NCBI GenBank assembly: GCA_937902665.1 | Contig: CALELM010000008.1 | Span: forward strand, 1-52,159 | Length of the DNA stretch: 52,159 nucleotides | Direction: 5' to 3' | From: an uncultured Selenomonadaceae bacterium | Lineage (GTDB): Bacteria > Bacillota > Negativicutes > Selenomonadales > Selenomonadaceae | In this document: piece by piece, positions 6,089 to 15,812 of the stretch | Layout of the letters: each line of letters opens with the position of its first letter | Position numbering within the stretch: the first letter of the stretch is position 1 | The notes under the pieces: model-generated | Seen by the model: the letters and a program-made list of their open reading frames with translations, nothing else | What the model was told of the DNA's origin: nothing | Databases searched by the model: none | Program-made: the position numbers and the translations under genes

Positions 6089-7051
6089 ATGAAATTGGAA
6101 CATTATAAAATAACACCGCTTACGGAAAGCGGGCTGCTGACTGCTATGACGGTTCTTTTGGCTATGATGGCGACCTATCTTCCGATTATCGGGATTTTGG
6201 CAGCACTTTTTTGGGCAATCCCCATTGTTTTGCTGACGGTGCGTCATGGGCTTCGCTGGGCAGTTATGGCACTCTTGGTCTCCGGTGTCGTTATGGCACT
6301 TGTGATTGAGCCGGTGATTGCGCTTCGCATGGTCGTATCCTTTGGGCCTACCGGCATCATGCTGGGATATGGATTTCGCAAGGGCTGGTCTGGGCCGAGG
6401 GTACTGGCGATGTCCATGCTGGCATCTGTTTTGGCAAAGCTCCTCAGTCTTGGCTTAGTGTTTGCAATCACCTCTGTGAATCCAATGGAATTGCAGATGG
6501 ATGGCTTGAGGGAGTCTTTTGAAGCGACCTTTTCGGCATACGAGGCAGTGGGCATGAATGAGGGGGAGCTTTCCAAGGCAAAGGAGCAGATGTCGCAGTC
6601 ACTGGACATGGTACAGATGCTGATTCCCTTGGTCATTGGACTTATGGGAGTTGTGGACACCTTGATCAACTATTATTTGGCAGGGTGCGTGATGAGGCGG
6701 CTTGGCATGGCTTTTCCAAAGCTTCCTCCCTTTTCCGAGTGGCGTTTGCCGGTCGGCTTTGCGTACCTGATGGGGTTCGCTCTCGTTGGAACTTACTGGG
6801 GCGGAACGAGGGAGATCGATGTTCTTTTGCGAGTAGCATATAATGCGAACATGCTGGCGCTTCTGGCAGGTCTCGTGCAGGGAATCTCTCTTTTGGTATT
6901 CTTTGCTGAGCGGCATCGAGTTTCTAGGATTCTTCAGGCAGTGATCATATTTTTTCTCATTACCAATGGCTTGCTGGCACAGATCGTGGCCTTTACTGGA
7001 TTTTTTGATATGGTCATTGATTACCGAAAAAAGTTTTCAAAAAAAGTTTAA
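6089..7051 (+). CDS. DUF2232 (YybS-like) membrane protein
   Basis: A 320 aa polytopic membrane protein with about eight helices (for example LLTAMTVLLAMMATYLP and VFFAERHRVSRILQ). It is recognised as YybS/DUF2232 by its topology and by position: the gene directly precedes gdpP and rplI, the conserved Firmicute order. The function of the family is not established; a transporter-like or cell-envelope role is assumed. The ATG at 6089 lies only one base after GAGGGA, so a TTG six bases further in may be the true start. An extended -10 (TGCTATAAT) lies near 6041-6049. Confidence 0.8.
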   Translation: MKLEHYKITPLTESGLLTAMTVLLAMMATYLPIIGILAALFWAIPIVLLTVRHGLRWAVMALLVSGVVMALVIEPVIALRMVVSFGPTGIMLGYGFRKGWSGPRVLAMSMLASVLAKLLSLGLVFAITSVNPMELQMDGLRESFEATFSAYEAVGMNEGELSKAKEQMSQSLDMVQMLIPLVIGLMGVVDTLINYYLAGCVMRRLGMAFPKLPPFSEWRLPVGFAYLMGFALVGTYWGGTREIDVLLRVAYNANMLALLAGLVQGISLLVFFAERHRVSRILQAVIIFFLITNGLLAQIVAFTGFFDMVIDYRKKFSKKV

Positions 7052-7132
7052 AGAAGGATTTTTGAAATGCTTTGTTGAATTGTGTAGGAAGCGCAGGAAA
7101 AGCGTTGGTTTCTAGGAAATGGGGTGAGGCTC

Positions 7133-9145
7133 ATGCCACGGAATTTGTCTGCATGGATCGACCTGTCGATTCAGTTGGTCGTTATGTTGGCATTGATAGG
7201 GATTTTGTTGTGTTACAGTTATTATATTGCTGCAATCTCTTTTTTGGTTTGGTGCTGTTTGGTGCTTTTCGCGAAGGAACGCTGCAAGGATCGAGAGAAA
7301 CGGTTTGAACGGTATTGCAAGAATATAGTCAGCAATGTCAATGAGATGATGAATTATGCAGTGGAAAATCTGCCGCAGGCGATTTTTGTTCTTGATGAAG
7401 AGGGAAAGCTCCAATGGTTTAACAGCCATTTGGAGGAATGTCTGGGACGTAAGCCGGAGCAGGGCGTAGATATCAGGGAGTTTTGGCCAAATATTTCCAT
7501 TCCGTCTCTTTGGGGACGGGAGGGGGATCTGGTTTATGCGGATGGGGATCGGTATTATTCGGTTCGGTATTGCCCGATTCGGATAGCGGTGCATCAGCCG
7601 CAACTGATGGCTTTTTATGTTCAGGATGCCTCTGGATACGAGCATTTGCGTAATGAATACTTGAACAGCCGTGCAGTGCTTGCCTATATTCAGGTGGATA
7701 ATTATGATGAGGTCATGCAAGGGCTGAATGAGTCGGAGCAATCCAATCTTTTGCTGATGGTGCGCCGTGAGCTTGATGAATGGATGAAGTCCTTGGGCGG
7801 ATTTATGCGCAAGGTAGCGCAGGATCTTTATGTTGCGGTACTGGAGCGTCATGCTTTGGACAAGGCGATTGCGGATCGTTTTGATATCCTTGACAAGATG
7901 CATCAGATACAGAGCATGAACCGCCGGCTCCCCGTGACGCTTTCCATGGGAATCGCTGTTGCGGATACGCAGTCCATGGAGGAGCTTGGCAGGCAGGCAC
8001 AGGCAGGGCTTGACCTTGCGCTTGGGCGTGGCGGCGATCAGGCAACCGTGCTGATTGGAGGCAAGGCTTCCTTTTTTGGCGGACGTACCAAGGCGGTGGA
8101 AAAGCATACCCGTGTTCGGGTCAGGGTTGTGGCTCATGTCATACGGGAGGCCATAGAAGCTTCCGATGATATCTATATCATGGGACACCATAATGAAGAC
8201 TTTGATTGCTTCGGTGCTGCCATGGGTGTTGCCAAAATGGCACAGCATTTGGGAAAGACTGTTCATATCGTGTTGAGCGATATGAATGAGGGAATCGATA
8301 AGCTGGTAGATTTCTTGAAGGAATTTGAGGAGTACGAGGATATTTTCCTTCATGTAGATGATATGTCTACGATTATTTCTTTGGAACCGCTGCTTTTTGT
8401 GGTAGATACGCATATCCCGCACTTGACGGCAGCACCATCTCTTTTGGATCGCATTTCCAAGGTCATCGTTATCGATCATCACAGGAGAAGCGAGGATTTT
8501 ATCAAGAACACGCACCTTGTGTACCTTGAAACGGCGAGCAGCTCAACAAGTGAGCTGGTCACGGAGCTTCTCATGTATTTCAGCGAAAGCCTGATGCTTT
8601 CCAAGGTAGAGGCAACGGCTCTTTATTCCGGAATCGTGGTTGATACGAAGAATTTTGCCGTGCAGACGGGAGTACGCACCTTTGATGCGGCGGCATATCT
8701 CAGGCGCAGCGGTGCAGATCCTGTGATGGTGCATAGGCTTTTTCGCACGGATTACGACACGACGGTCGCTCTTGCGCAGGCAAAGGCGAATGCGCAGTAT
8801 TTCGAGGGTGGTCTTATCGTAGCGGAGTGCGCAAAGGTTCAGCCCAACGGGCAGATTATTGCGGCGCAGGCGGCAGATTCCCTGCTGCGGGTGGAGAACG
8901 TGCGAATGAGCATCGTGGTGTTCCAGCTGAAGGAGGATGTCGTGGCAATCAGCGCAAGATCTTCCGGAGGCCTCAACGTGCAGGTCATTATGGAAAAATT
9001 TGGTGGCGGCGGCCATCAGAACGTGGCAGGCGCGCAAATCAAGAATGGGAATTTGAAGGAAATCAAGGAAAAGGCGATAGAGCTTTGCAAAAACTATATA
9101 GAGGAGACGGATCAAGATGAAAGTGATATTGCAGCAGGACATTAA
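7133..9145 (+). CDS. gdpP: Cyclic-di-AMP phosphodiesterase GdpP
   Basis: GdpP hydrolyses c-di-AMP, the second messenger controlling potassium and cell-wall homeostasis. Domains in order: two N-terminal membrane helices (about 8-50), a PAS-like domain (about 75-165), a degenerate GGDEF domain (about 170-310), then DHH (about 340-500) and DHHA1 (about 570-660). Catalytic motifs seen: GHHNEDFDCFG, the DHH of VIDHHRRSEDF, and FGGGGHQNVAG. The GGDEF active-site signature is lost, as usual for GdpP. Of 670 aa, length is typical. ATG at 7133 follows GGGGTGAGG; a GTG at 7124 is possible. It overlaps rplI by 29 bases. Confidence 0.92.
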   Translation: MPRNLSAWIDLSIQLVVMLALIGILLCYSYYIAAISFLVWCCLVLFAKERCKDREKRFERYCKNIVSNVNEMMNYAVENLPQAIFVLDEEGKLQWFNSHLEECLGRKPEQGVDIREFWPNISIPSLWGREGDLVYADGDRYYSVRYCPIRIAVHQPQLMAFYVQDASGYEHLRNEYLNSRAVLAYIQVDNYDEVMQGLNESEQSNLLLMVRRELDEWMKSLGGFMRKVAQDLYVAVLERHALDKAIADRFDILDKMHQIQSMNRRLPVTLSMGIAVADTQSMEELGRQAQAGLDLALGRGGDQATVLIGGKASFFGGRTKAVEKHTRVRVRVVAHVIREAIEASDDIYIMGHHNEDFDCFGAAMGVAKMAQHLGKTVHIVLSDMNEGIDKLVDFLKEFEEYEDIFLHVDDMSTIISLEPLLFVVDTHIPHLTAAPSLLDRISKVIVIDHHRRSEDFIKNTHLVYLETASSSTSELVTELLMYFSESLMLSKVEATALYSGIVVDTKNFAVQTGVRTFDAAAYLRRSGADPVMVHRLFRTDYDTTVALAQAKANAQYFEGGLIVAECAKVQPNGQIIAAQAADSLLRVENVRMSIVVFQLKEDVVAISARSSGGLNVQVIMEKFGGGGHQNVAGAQIKNGNLKEIKEKAIELCKNYIEETDQDESDIAAGH

Positions 9146-9560
9146 AAAGTTAGGGAATAAGGGAGATATCGTGGAGGTTTCCGAAGGTTACGGACGCAAT
9201 TTCCTCCTTCCGCGCAAGGCAGCAGTTTTGGCAAATGCCGAGAACCTGAATGTTGCGAAGGCGCAGCAGGGCTCCAGAGAACGCAAGAAGCAGCAGGCTT
9301 CCGATGAGGCAAAGCTGATGGCAGCGCAGCTGGAAAAGGTGGAAGTGACGGTTGGCGTGAAAATTGGCGAGGGCGGCAAGCTCTTTGGCTCAGTCACGGG
9401 CAAGGACGTTGCGGAAGCTCTCAAGAAGCAGGGTATTGAGGTGGACAAGAAGAAAATTTCGATACAGGGGGATGTCGTAGGTGCTGGCATGTATGAGGCC
9501 GTCATCAAGGTACATCCGGAAATTACGAGCAAAATCAAGGTGAATGTAGTGGCAAAATAA
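9117..9560 (+). CDS. rplI: 50S ribosomal protein L9
   Basis: The N-terminal domain shows the L9 signature (MKVILQQDIKKLGNKGDIVE, then GYGRNFLLPRKAA). It is followed by the long connecting helix and a C-terminal rRNA-binding domain. The length of 147 aa is standard. The ATG lies inside the end of gdpP and is preceded by GAGGAGAC. A fragment of this gene (bases 9297-9382) is found again at 18133-18218 with three changes, marking an old duplication. Confidence 0.95.
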   Translation: MKVILQQDIKKLGNKGDIVEVSEGYGRNFLLPRKAAVLANAENLNVAKAQQGSRERKKQQASDEAKLMAAQLEKVEVTVGVKIGEGGKLFGSVTGKDVAEALKKQGIEVDKKKISIQGDVVGAGMYEAVIKVHPEITSKIKVNVVAK

Positions 9561-9583
9561 GCCGCAAGGGGTGCAAGAGAAAG

Positions 9584-9619
9584 AGCCTTCCCTTCGTATG
9601 CTGGGAAGGCTTTGCTGTT
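9584..9619 (+). terminator. Terminator or attenuator between rplI and lonC
   Basis: AGCCTTCCC (9584-9592) pairs with GGGAAGGCT (9603-9611), followed by TTGCTGTTTT. It sits only about 20 bases before the next coding start, so it may reduce rather than block read-through. Confidence 0.6.
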
Positions 9620-9640
9620 TTGATGATGAGGAAGATGGTT

Positions 9641-11647
9641 ATGTGGTTTTTTACCAATTTATGGAATCGCTTGCATGGAGACAAGAAGGCACAGGATATG
9701 CCGAAAGAGCCTGTTCCCATGGACGATCTGGACAGGGAGCTGGCGGCATTTTATTCGGTGCTGGTGGATGCCATGGGAGCAGACAAGCTGGTTATTCTGG
9801 CAGGCAAGATGGACGCATTGAAGCTGATGCGTTCCCCTGTTCGAGGAGAACGGGTGCTGGCGCTTTGCCGCATTTTGGAGGAAAATCCTGCCCTTGGGCA
9901 TGTGCCGACCGATAAGGAAATACCGGGGATCCTTTCCCAGCTGTCTGAGCGTGTGGCGGATATCCTTGCGCGCAGGAGCGTGGAGGACAAGATAGAGAAG
10001 AAGATCAACGAAAAGCTGGAACAGGATCATGAGGACTATGTGAAAGACATTCGTCTGCAGGTACTCAAGGAGGAAAAGCCGAATGCGGAGTCCCCGCATG
10101 ACGCAAAGAAGCGGGAGGAACTGGAAGCACTGGAAAAAATCAGTCTCACGCAGTCCGTGATGGAGCTTTTGCGTCCGCAGTCGCTCGGCGAGATTGTGGG
10201 GCAGGAGAGGGCTGTGAAATCTTTGATGGCAAAACTAAGCTCGCCATACCCGCAGCACTTGATTCTCTACGGGCCTCCGGGCGTTGGCAAGACGACGGCG
10301 GCACGGCTTGTCTTGGAAGCGGCAAGGGAGAAGGCATATTCGCCGTTTGGGAAGGAAGCTCCCTTTGTGGAAACGGATGGGACAACGCTGCGGTGGGATC
10401 CGCGCGACATGACAAATCCGCTGTTGGGTTCCGTGCATGATCCTATTTACCAAGGAGCGCAAAAGATGCTGGCAGATATCGGTGTTCCAGAGCCGAAGCC
10501 GGGGCTTGTGACAGAGGCGCATGGGGGAATCCTTTTCATTGATGAGATTGGTGAGATGGATGAAATGCTGCAAAACAAGCTGCTGAAGGTCTTGGAGGAC
10601 AAGATGGCGCATTTTGAGTCGGCATATTACGATCCGACCGATGAGAAGGTGCCTCCTTATATCCGCAAGCTTTTTGAGGAAGGAGCGCCTGCTGATTTTG
10701 TGCTGATAGGGGCAACGACAAGGGATTCGTCCCATATCAACCCAGCACTCCGTTCCCGTTGCGCAGAAATCTATTTTGAGCCTCTGACACCGAAGCATAT
10801 TCAGGATATTGTGAGGAATTCGGCAAAGAAACTGGGGGCTGTCCTAGAGGATGGCGTTGCGGAGCTTATCAGCGAGTACACGATTGAGGGACGCAAGGCA
10901 ATCAATATTCTGGCAGACGCTTACAGCATGTCCTTGGAAAAGCAGATTGGAAAGGAAACGCTGGATTCCTTGGAGGTGGACGAGAACGGCAAAATCAAGG
11001 ATTTTTCGTCCCTGTCCATCACGGTAGGGAAAGCGGAAATCTATGAGGTGGCGCAGGTCAGTCGCCTGTACCAGTATGTAACGAAGAAGGCTTCGGATGA
11101 GGCACGCAAGGGACATGTCTTTGGCCTCGGCGTGGCAGGCTTTCTCGGCTCGGTCATTGAGATTGAGGCCGTGGCTTTCCCAGCTCACGAAAAAGGAAAG
11201 GGAACGGTACGCTTCAATGAGACGGCGGGCAGCATGGCAAAGGATTCCGTGTTCAATGCGGCTTCTGTCATGCGGGCATTGACGGGAGAGGATATTTCTG
11301 ACTATGACATTCACATTAACGTGATTGGCGGCGGAAATATTGATGGACCGAGCGCAGGGACGGCAATCCTGTCGGTCATCGTGAGTGCCGTGACAGGCAG
11401 GCGGATCCGTCAGGACGTTGCCGTGACGGGCGAGATTTCCCTGCAAGGGAGAGTGCGGCCTGTTGGCGGCGTGTTTGAAAAGGCGTATGGCGCAAAGCAG
11501 GCAGGCATTCGGACGCTGGTGATTCCCAAGGAGAACAGCAAGGATATCCCCGAGGGGCATCTTGGGCTTGATATTCATGCTGTGGAAACGGCAGAGGAAG
11601 CGTTTTCCTGTCTCTTTGTTGATGAAGAGAAATGTGGTGAGGACTAA
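9641..11647 (+). CDS. Lon-family AAA+ protease (LonC/LonB type)
   Basis: This ATP-dependent protease has an N-terminal helical region rather than the classical Lon N-domain. Its AAA+ module has Walker A GPPGVGKTT (about residue 213) and Walker B ILFIDEIGEM. The C-terminal Lon protease domain has the catalytic serine in NIDGPSAGTAI and the lysine in GGVFEKAYGAKQAG. The layout matches the LonC/LonB-like group of Firmicutes. Start is uncertain: ATGs at 9635 and 9641 follow GAGGAAG; 9641 (MWFFTN) has the better spacing. The stop codon overlaps the dnaB start (TAATG), indicating coupling. Confidence 0.85.
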   Translation: MWFFTNLWNRLHGDKKAQDMPKEPVPMDDLDRELAAFYSVLVDAMGADKLVILAGKMDALKLMRSPVRGERVLALCRILEENPALGHVPTDKEIPGILSQLSERVADILARRSVEDKIEKKINEKLEQDHEDYVKDIRLQVLKEEKPNAESPHDAKKREELEALEKISLTQSVMELLRPQSLGEIVGQERAVKSLMAKLSSPYPQHLILYGPPGVGKTTAARLVLEAAREKAYSPFGKEAPFVETDGTTLRWDPRDMTNPLLGSVHDPIYQGAQKMLADIGVPEPKPGLVTEAHGGILFIDEIGEMDEMLQNKLLKVLEDKMAHFESAYYDPTDEKVPPYIRKLFEEGAPADFVLIGATTRDSSHINPALRSRCAEIYFEPLTPKHIQDIVRNSAKKLGAVLEDGVAELISEYTIEGRKAINILADAYSMSLEKQIGKETLDSLEVDENGKIKDFSSLSITVGKAEIYEVAQVSRLYQYVTKKASDEARKGHVFGLGVAGFLGSVIEIEAVAFPAHEKGKGTVRFNETAGSMAKDSVFNAASVMRALTGEDISDYDIHINVIGGGNIDGPSAGTAILSVIVSAVTGRRIRQDVAVTGEISLQGRVRPVGGVFEKAYGAKQAGIRTLVIPKENSKDIPEGHLGLDIHAVETAEEAFSCLFVDEEKCGED

Positions 11648-12981
11648 TGGCAGGGGATATGGAACGCAAGCTGCCTCAGAATATCGAAGCGGAGCAGGCT
11701 GTCCTTGGGGCAATTCTCATCAAGAAGGAAGCTATGGCAGAGGTGCAGGAGCTTTTGCGGGCGGAGGATTTTTATCGGGAAATCCATAAGCAGGTGTTTG
11801 CCGTGATGAACGACCTTTTCAGTGAGGGAGAGGCGATTGACATCGTGACGGTGACAGAGGAGCTTCGCAAGCGGGATTTGCTGGAAAAGGTAGGCGGCAT
11901 TTCCTTTGTCACGATGCTTTCCAATTCTGTGGCAACGGCCGCCAATGTCATGTATCATGCAAGGATTGTCAAGGAAAAGGCGGAGCTTCGCCGCTTGATT
12001 GATGCGGCAACGCAGATTGCAGGCAAGGCATACGAGGATTCGGACGATGTGGAAAACATCATGGACGATGCCGAAAAGAAAATTTTGGCTGTGGCTGCTT
12101 CGCAGTCGGGCGGCGTGTTTACGCCCATTCGGGAAATCCTGCTCAACACGATTGAGCGAGTGGAGACACTCTACGAGTCCAAGGGCGGCCTTACGGGCTT
12201 GTCCACTGGCTTTAAGGACTTGGATGCGGTTACTTCGGGATTGCAGGCATCTGACCTTGTGCTGGTGGCGGCACGTCCTTCGATGGGAAAGACCGCTTTC
12301 ACGCTGAACATTGCCGCACATGCGGCACTGCATGGGAAATCTGTTGCCTTTTTTTCCTTGGAAATGTCCAAGGAACAGCTTGTGCAGAGAATGCTGTGCT
12401 CCGAGGGGCAGATTGATTCGCAGAGGCTTCGCACGGGACAGCTGGAGGACGAGGAATGGGGCAAGCTGATTGCCACTGCAGACAGGCTGACGAAGGCAAG
12501 CATCTATATTGACGATACCCCCGGCATTACTGTCATGGACCTGCGCTCCAAGGCACGAAGGCTCAAGGCGGAGCATGGGCTGGATCTCGTGCTCATTGAC
12601 TATCTGCAGCTGATGCAGGGACGGGCAGGAAAGAACGGGGATAACAGGCAGCAGGAAATCTCGGAAATCTCACGTTCCCTAAAGGCACTGGCAAGGGAAC
12701 TGAACGTGCCTGTCGTGGCACTTTCCCAGCTTTCCCGCGGCGTGGAATCCCGCCAAGTCAAAAAGCCCATGCTTTCTGACTTGCGAGAGTCCGGCTCCTT
12801 GGAGCAGGATGCAGATATCGTCATGTTCCTTTATCGCGAGGACTACTACGACAAGGACACGGCAAACCAAAATATCACGGATATCCTGATTGCAAAGCAC
12901 CGAAATGGCCCTGTGGGAGAGATACAGCTGTTCTTCCAAAAGGAATACACAAAATTCCGCAACCTTTCCAAGATGCAATAG
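11647..12981 (+). CDS. dnaB: Replicative DNA helicase DnaB
   Basis: The hexameric replication-fork helicase. The N-terminal primase-interacting domain begins with KLPQNIEAEQAVLGAILI. The RecA-like C-terminal domain has Walker A ARPSMGKTAF (about residue 210), LSLEM-type and LVLIDYLQLM (Walker B) motifs and SRGVESR. The length of 444 aa is normal and no intein is present. The ATG overlaps the lonC stop. The last 22 bases around its stop (about 12969-12990) reappear at 18228-18249, a trace of rearrangement. The accessory island begins directly after this gene. Confidence 0.95.
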   Translation: MAGDMERKLPQNIEAEQAVLGAILIKKEAMAEVQELLRAEDFYREIHKQVFAVMNDLFSEGEAIDIVTVTEELRKRDLLEKVGGISFVTMLSNSVATAANVMYHARIVKEKAELRRLIDAATQIAGKAYEDSDDVENIMDDAEKKILAVAASQSGGVFTPIREILLNTIERVETLYESKGGLTGLSTGFKDLDAVTSGLQASDLVLVAARPSMGKTAFTLNIAAHAALHGKSVAFFSLEMSKEQLVQRMLCSEGQIDSQRLRTGQLEDEEWGKLIATADRLTKASIYIDDTPGITVMDLRSKARRLKAEHGLDLVLIDYLQLMQGRAGKNGDNRQQEISEISRSLKALARELNVPVVALSQLSRGVESRQVKKPMLSDLRESGSLEQDADIVMFLYREDYYDKDTANQNITDILIAKHRNGPVGEIQLFFQKEYTKFRNLSKMQ

Positions 12982-13002
12982 GACAAGCTGCAATGCTGCT
13001 TG

Positions 13003-13090
13003 CTATCTGCCGTTTAGGCATTTGCGGATGCAGTAGCTGAACACCTTGCCATCATGGAGATGAAAAAGTTGGTGCCAATCTCCTGCAAAG
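13003..13090 (-). pseudogene. Decayed copy of the Fst-like toxin ORF
   Basis: Aligned with 2304-2390, the reading frame keeps EIGTNFFISMMA, then a one-base net loss shifts the frame; in the other frame KVFSYCIRKCLNGR follows, matching ICKWLNGR of the second toxin. The start codon has been replaced and the ribosome-binding site is broken (AGGCGG for AGGAGG). The flanking promoter region (13100-13130) is also eroded and no convergent RNA promoter is present. The copy is inactive by inspection. Confidence 0.65.
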
Positions 13091-13148
13091 CCGCCTTTCT
13101 GTTGCCGGATTGGAGGGAGCGAGACCTTAAAAAGTAGGTGATTAAACA

Positions 13149-13970
13149 ATGCAACCGATAAATATTTGCCATGAATTCCGCTATGGGAAAATAATCTACA
13201 ACCAATTAGATCAGTATATCGGAAAATCGCTGAAGCTGTATGGCGAATTTTCTCAGGGCGAAGCAGTCCTTTTTGAGCAGCTTGTAAATCCCGGCGACAT
13301 CGTTGCTGAAGTTGGCGCTAACATTGGCGCGCATACCGTCCATCTGGCTCAGCTTGCCGGCCCCGGCGGCAAGGTATATGCCTTTGAGCCGCAAAGGCTG
13401 GTATTTCAGATTTTGGCAGGAAACATCGCTATCAACAGCCTGACCAATGTATGTTGCCGCAATCAGGCCGTTGGGGAAAAAATGGGCACGGTCAAGGTTC
13501 CTGTGCTTGATACCTCGAAGGTAAATAATTGGGGCGGTCTGTCGCTGCTGAAAGATTCCCATGGCGAAACAACCGAGCTGGTCACGCTCGATTCCTTGGG
13601 ATTTGACAGATTAAATCTTCTGAAAGCAGATGTGGAAGGAATGGAGCTTGAAGTCCTGAAGGGAGCTGTCGCTACCATCGCACGTTGCAGGCCTTTCCTG
13701 TACCTTGAAGAAAATGAAGACCTTGAAGATGCAAGAAAAAAGGATTTGCATGATTTTATTTTTGAGCAAGGCTACCGTATCTATCGTCATACTCCGCCCC
13801 TTTTCAACCCGGACAATTATTTCCGTAACCCTGAGAATATCTTTCTCATAAAACAAGAGGTCAATGGTCGGCATCAGATTATGGAAATCGTTTCTTTCAA
13901 CCTCCTTTGTGTTCCGGCTGAACGGAACATCACGGTGAAGGATATGGAGGAAATCGAAAAGCAGCCGTGA
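13149..13970 (+). CDS. FkbM family methyltransferase
   Basis: A SAM-dependent O-methyltransferase of the FkbM family, 273 aa. Seen: the SAM-binding motif VAEVGANIGAHTVHLA (about residues 54-69), KVYAFEPQ, and the family core VTLDSLGFDRLNLLKADVEGMELEVLKGA (about 142-170). Members methylate sugars or small molecules. The ATG follows GTAGGTGA. The gene converges on the autotransporter at 14088 and shares its terminator; together with the heptosyltransferases of the island, it may decorate surface glycans. The substrate is inferred, not shown. Confidence 0.8.
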   Translation: MQPINICHEFRYGKIIYNQLDQYIGKSLKLYGEFSQGEAVLFEQLVNPGDIVAEVGANIGAHTVHLAQLAGPGGKVYAFEPQRLVFQILAGNIAINSLTNVCCRNQAVGEKMGTVKVPVLDTSKVNNWGGLSLLKDSHGETTELVTLDSLGFDRLNLLKADVEGMELEVLKGAVATIARCRPFLYLEENEDLEDARKKDLHDFIFEQGYRIYRHTPPLFNPDNYFRNPENIFLIKQEVNGRHQIMEIVSFNLLCVPAERNITVKDMEEIEKQP

Positions 13971-14002
13971 CCTTGAACGCATACGAAAAACATATATTTT
14001 CA

Positions 14003-14047
14003 GCAACAAAAAGACGAAATGCCATCAGGCATTTCGTCTTTTGTTGC
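14003..14047. terminator. Bidirectional terminator of FkbM gene and autotransporter 1
   Basis: GCAACAAAAAGACGAAATGCC (left arm from 14003) pairs with GGCATTTCGTCTTTTGTTGC (right arm to 14047) around an ATCA loop. It is repeated identically in the second autotransporter unit at 18252-18294. Confidence 0.85.
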
Positions 14048-15812
14048 TATGAACTATATTTTCGCATCTTTCGGCTTGCGGACTTGCTTAGAAGCTGAAG
14101 TTTGCGCCAATCCTGTACTGCCAGTTTCTCGTTATTGCACTGCCGCCGGCTCGAAGCCCTGCCTCGGCAAAGATATCCCATGCTCCTGCCTTGCAGGTGT
14201 AACCAAGCTGCGTATCGAGCCATGTGCCGCTTATGTTGTCCGAAAGGCTCGCCCAGCCACGGTTGTACATATCGATGCCAACGCTTCCTGCAAAGTCATG
14301 AACCAGCTTCGTGTCGAGGTAGGCATAGCCCTTGTCGCCGACAAATTTTCCGATGTGCATCCCAAGGCTTGCCATTACCGAGTTTGCTCCATTTGCCCAA
14401 GTATCGGTTCCTTCACTGGTACGGTATCTGGCACTGTTCAGGTGTGCCCAAGTAAGTTCTGCCTTCGGCTCAAATACCCAGCCGTTTTTGCGGGTCATGC
14501 GTATTCCATAGCCGGCACTCAGGCTCTGCCCGAAGCTTGCTATGTCGTTTGCCTTTATGGTGCCGCTGTTGCCGGTGCTGCAGATGTCACTTCTGAGCTT
14601 TCCGATGCGGGCGGTGAATTCGGCGAACTTGCCGCCCGTTGACTGCCACATTGCATAGGCACTGAGTGTCGTGAGATTGCTCTCGCCACTGCCTTTTTCG
14701 TAGCCTTCGCTTCCTGTCGAGTGGCTTATCGCTCCACCAACAGTCCAGCCGTTCTTTGTTGCACGGTCAAAGCCGAGGTTGAGCGTTGTGCAGGTGCCAT
14801 TGACGTTATAGATTCCGTTCTGTGCCTTTTGGCTTCCTCTGGTCATTGCGAACCAGATGCCGTTTTCCCCGCCCCGTCTTACATCGTTCAGGCGTTTCAA
14901 TATATCGGCGTTGCTGTCACGCCAGCGGCCAAGCATATACGCCCGGTTGCCGACATTGTTCTTCAGCAGCTGGCTTGGCCCAAGCGGACCAAAATGAAGA
15001 TTCGTTATCGACCAGTCTATCCGGCTGCCGTTTGGCGTGCCGATTACCTCCGGGGTGTACTCATAGGTATTGCCGCCGACATCTATCCAGCCCTCCTTGC
15101 CTTCAAATTTTGCCGTGCTGTCGGTTGTGGCAAAGATGGTACCGGTCGGGCTGCTGCTGGGGATGTCACTGCCCGCCATAGTCTCCACCGACGGGTCATA
15201 GTTGACGATAACGCCGTTCGCCCCTGCTGTGCCGGTCGTGGTTCCGATGTTTATCTTGTCGCTCTGGTTATTGGCAAGGTCGGTGTTGATGATGAAATCG
15301 GCATAGCCCTCCATTGTGCCGATGGTTAAGGCGTTGTTTATGCTGTAGCCGCTGTCATTGCCATGGCCGAGGACTACCTTATCGCCGGTGGCAAAGAGAC
15401 GGTCAATGGCATAGCTGTGATTGTTGACAGCGCTGTTGCCGAATTTCGCCATGGCATCGCCGGTATAGAGGAGACGCAGATAGCCTGCCGTTGCTTCGTC
15501 TATCTGGACATAGGCATTGTCATCGACAGATATTGTGCCGCCGTGCAGTATCGTTTCCTCGGCTGCGCCACTAGCAGATACAAAAAGCTCTCCGCCGTTT
15601 ACGCTAGTCTTTATTGCACTGCCGCCGCTTTGTATGTCCATGTTGCCGCTGTCAAGCGTGGTTTCTCTTGCCATGCCGCCATCGTTCACGGTCAGGCTGC
15701 CGCCTGCAATCTGCGTGCCGCTTGCCATGCCGCCGTCCTGCACAATCTGTGTGCCGCCTGAGGTTATTTCGGCGTTCTCTGATATGCCGCCGGACAATAT
15801 GGTTTCCGTGCC
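14005..15812. repeat. 1.8 kb near-perfect repeat, copy A
   Basis: Contains the shared terminator, the beta-barrel and part of the passenger. It is identical, as far as I compared, to 18252-20059; the first difference is one synonymous base (G here near 15813, A in the other copy near 20060). Divergence begins sharply beyond. Confidence 0.85.

Noticed and set aside
11647..12981. Intein in dnaB
   Set aside because: The reading frame has normal length and uninterrupted Walker motifs.
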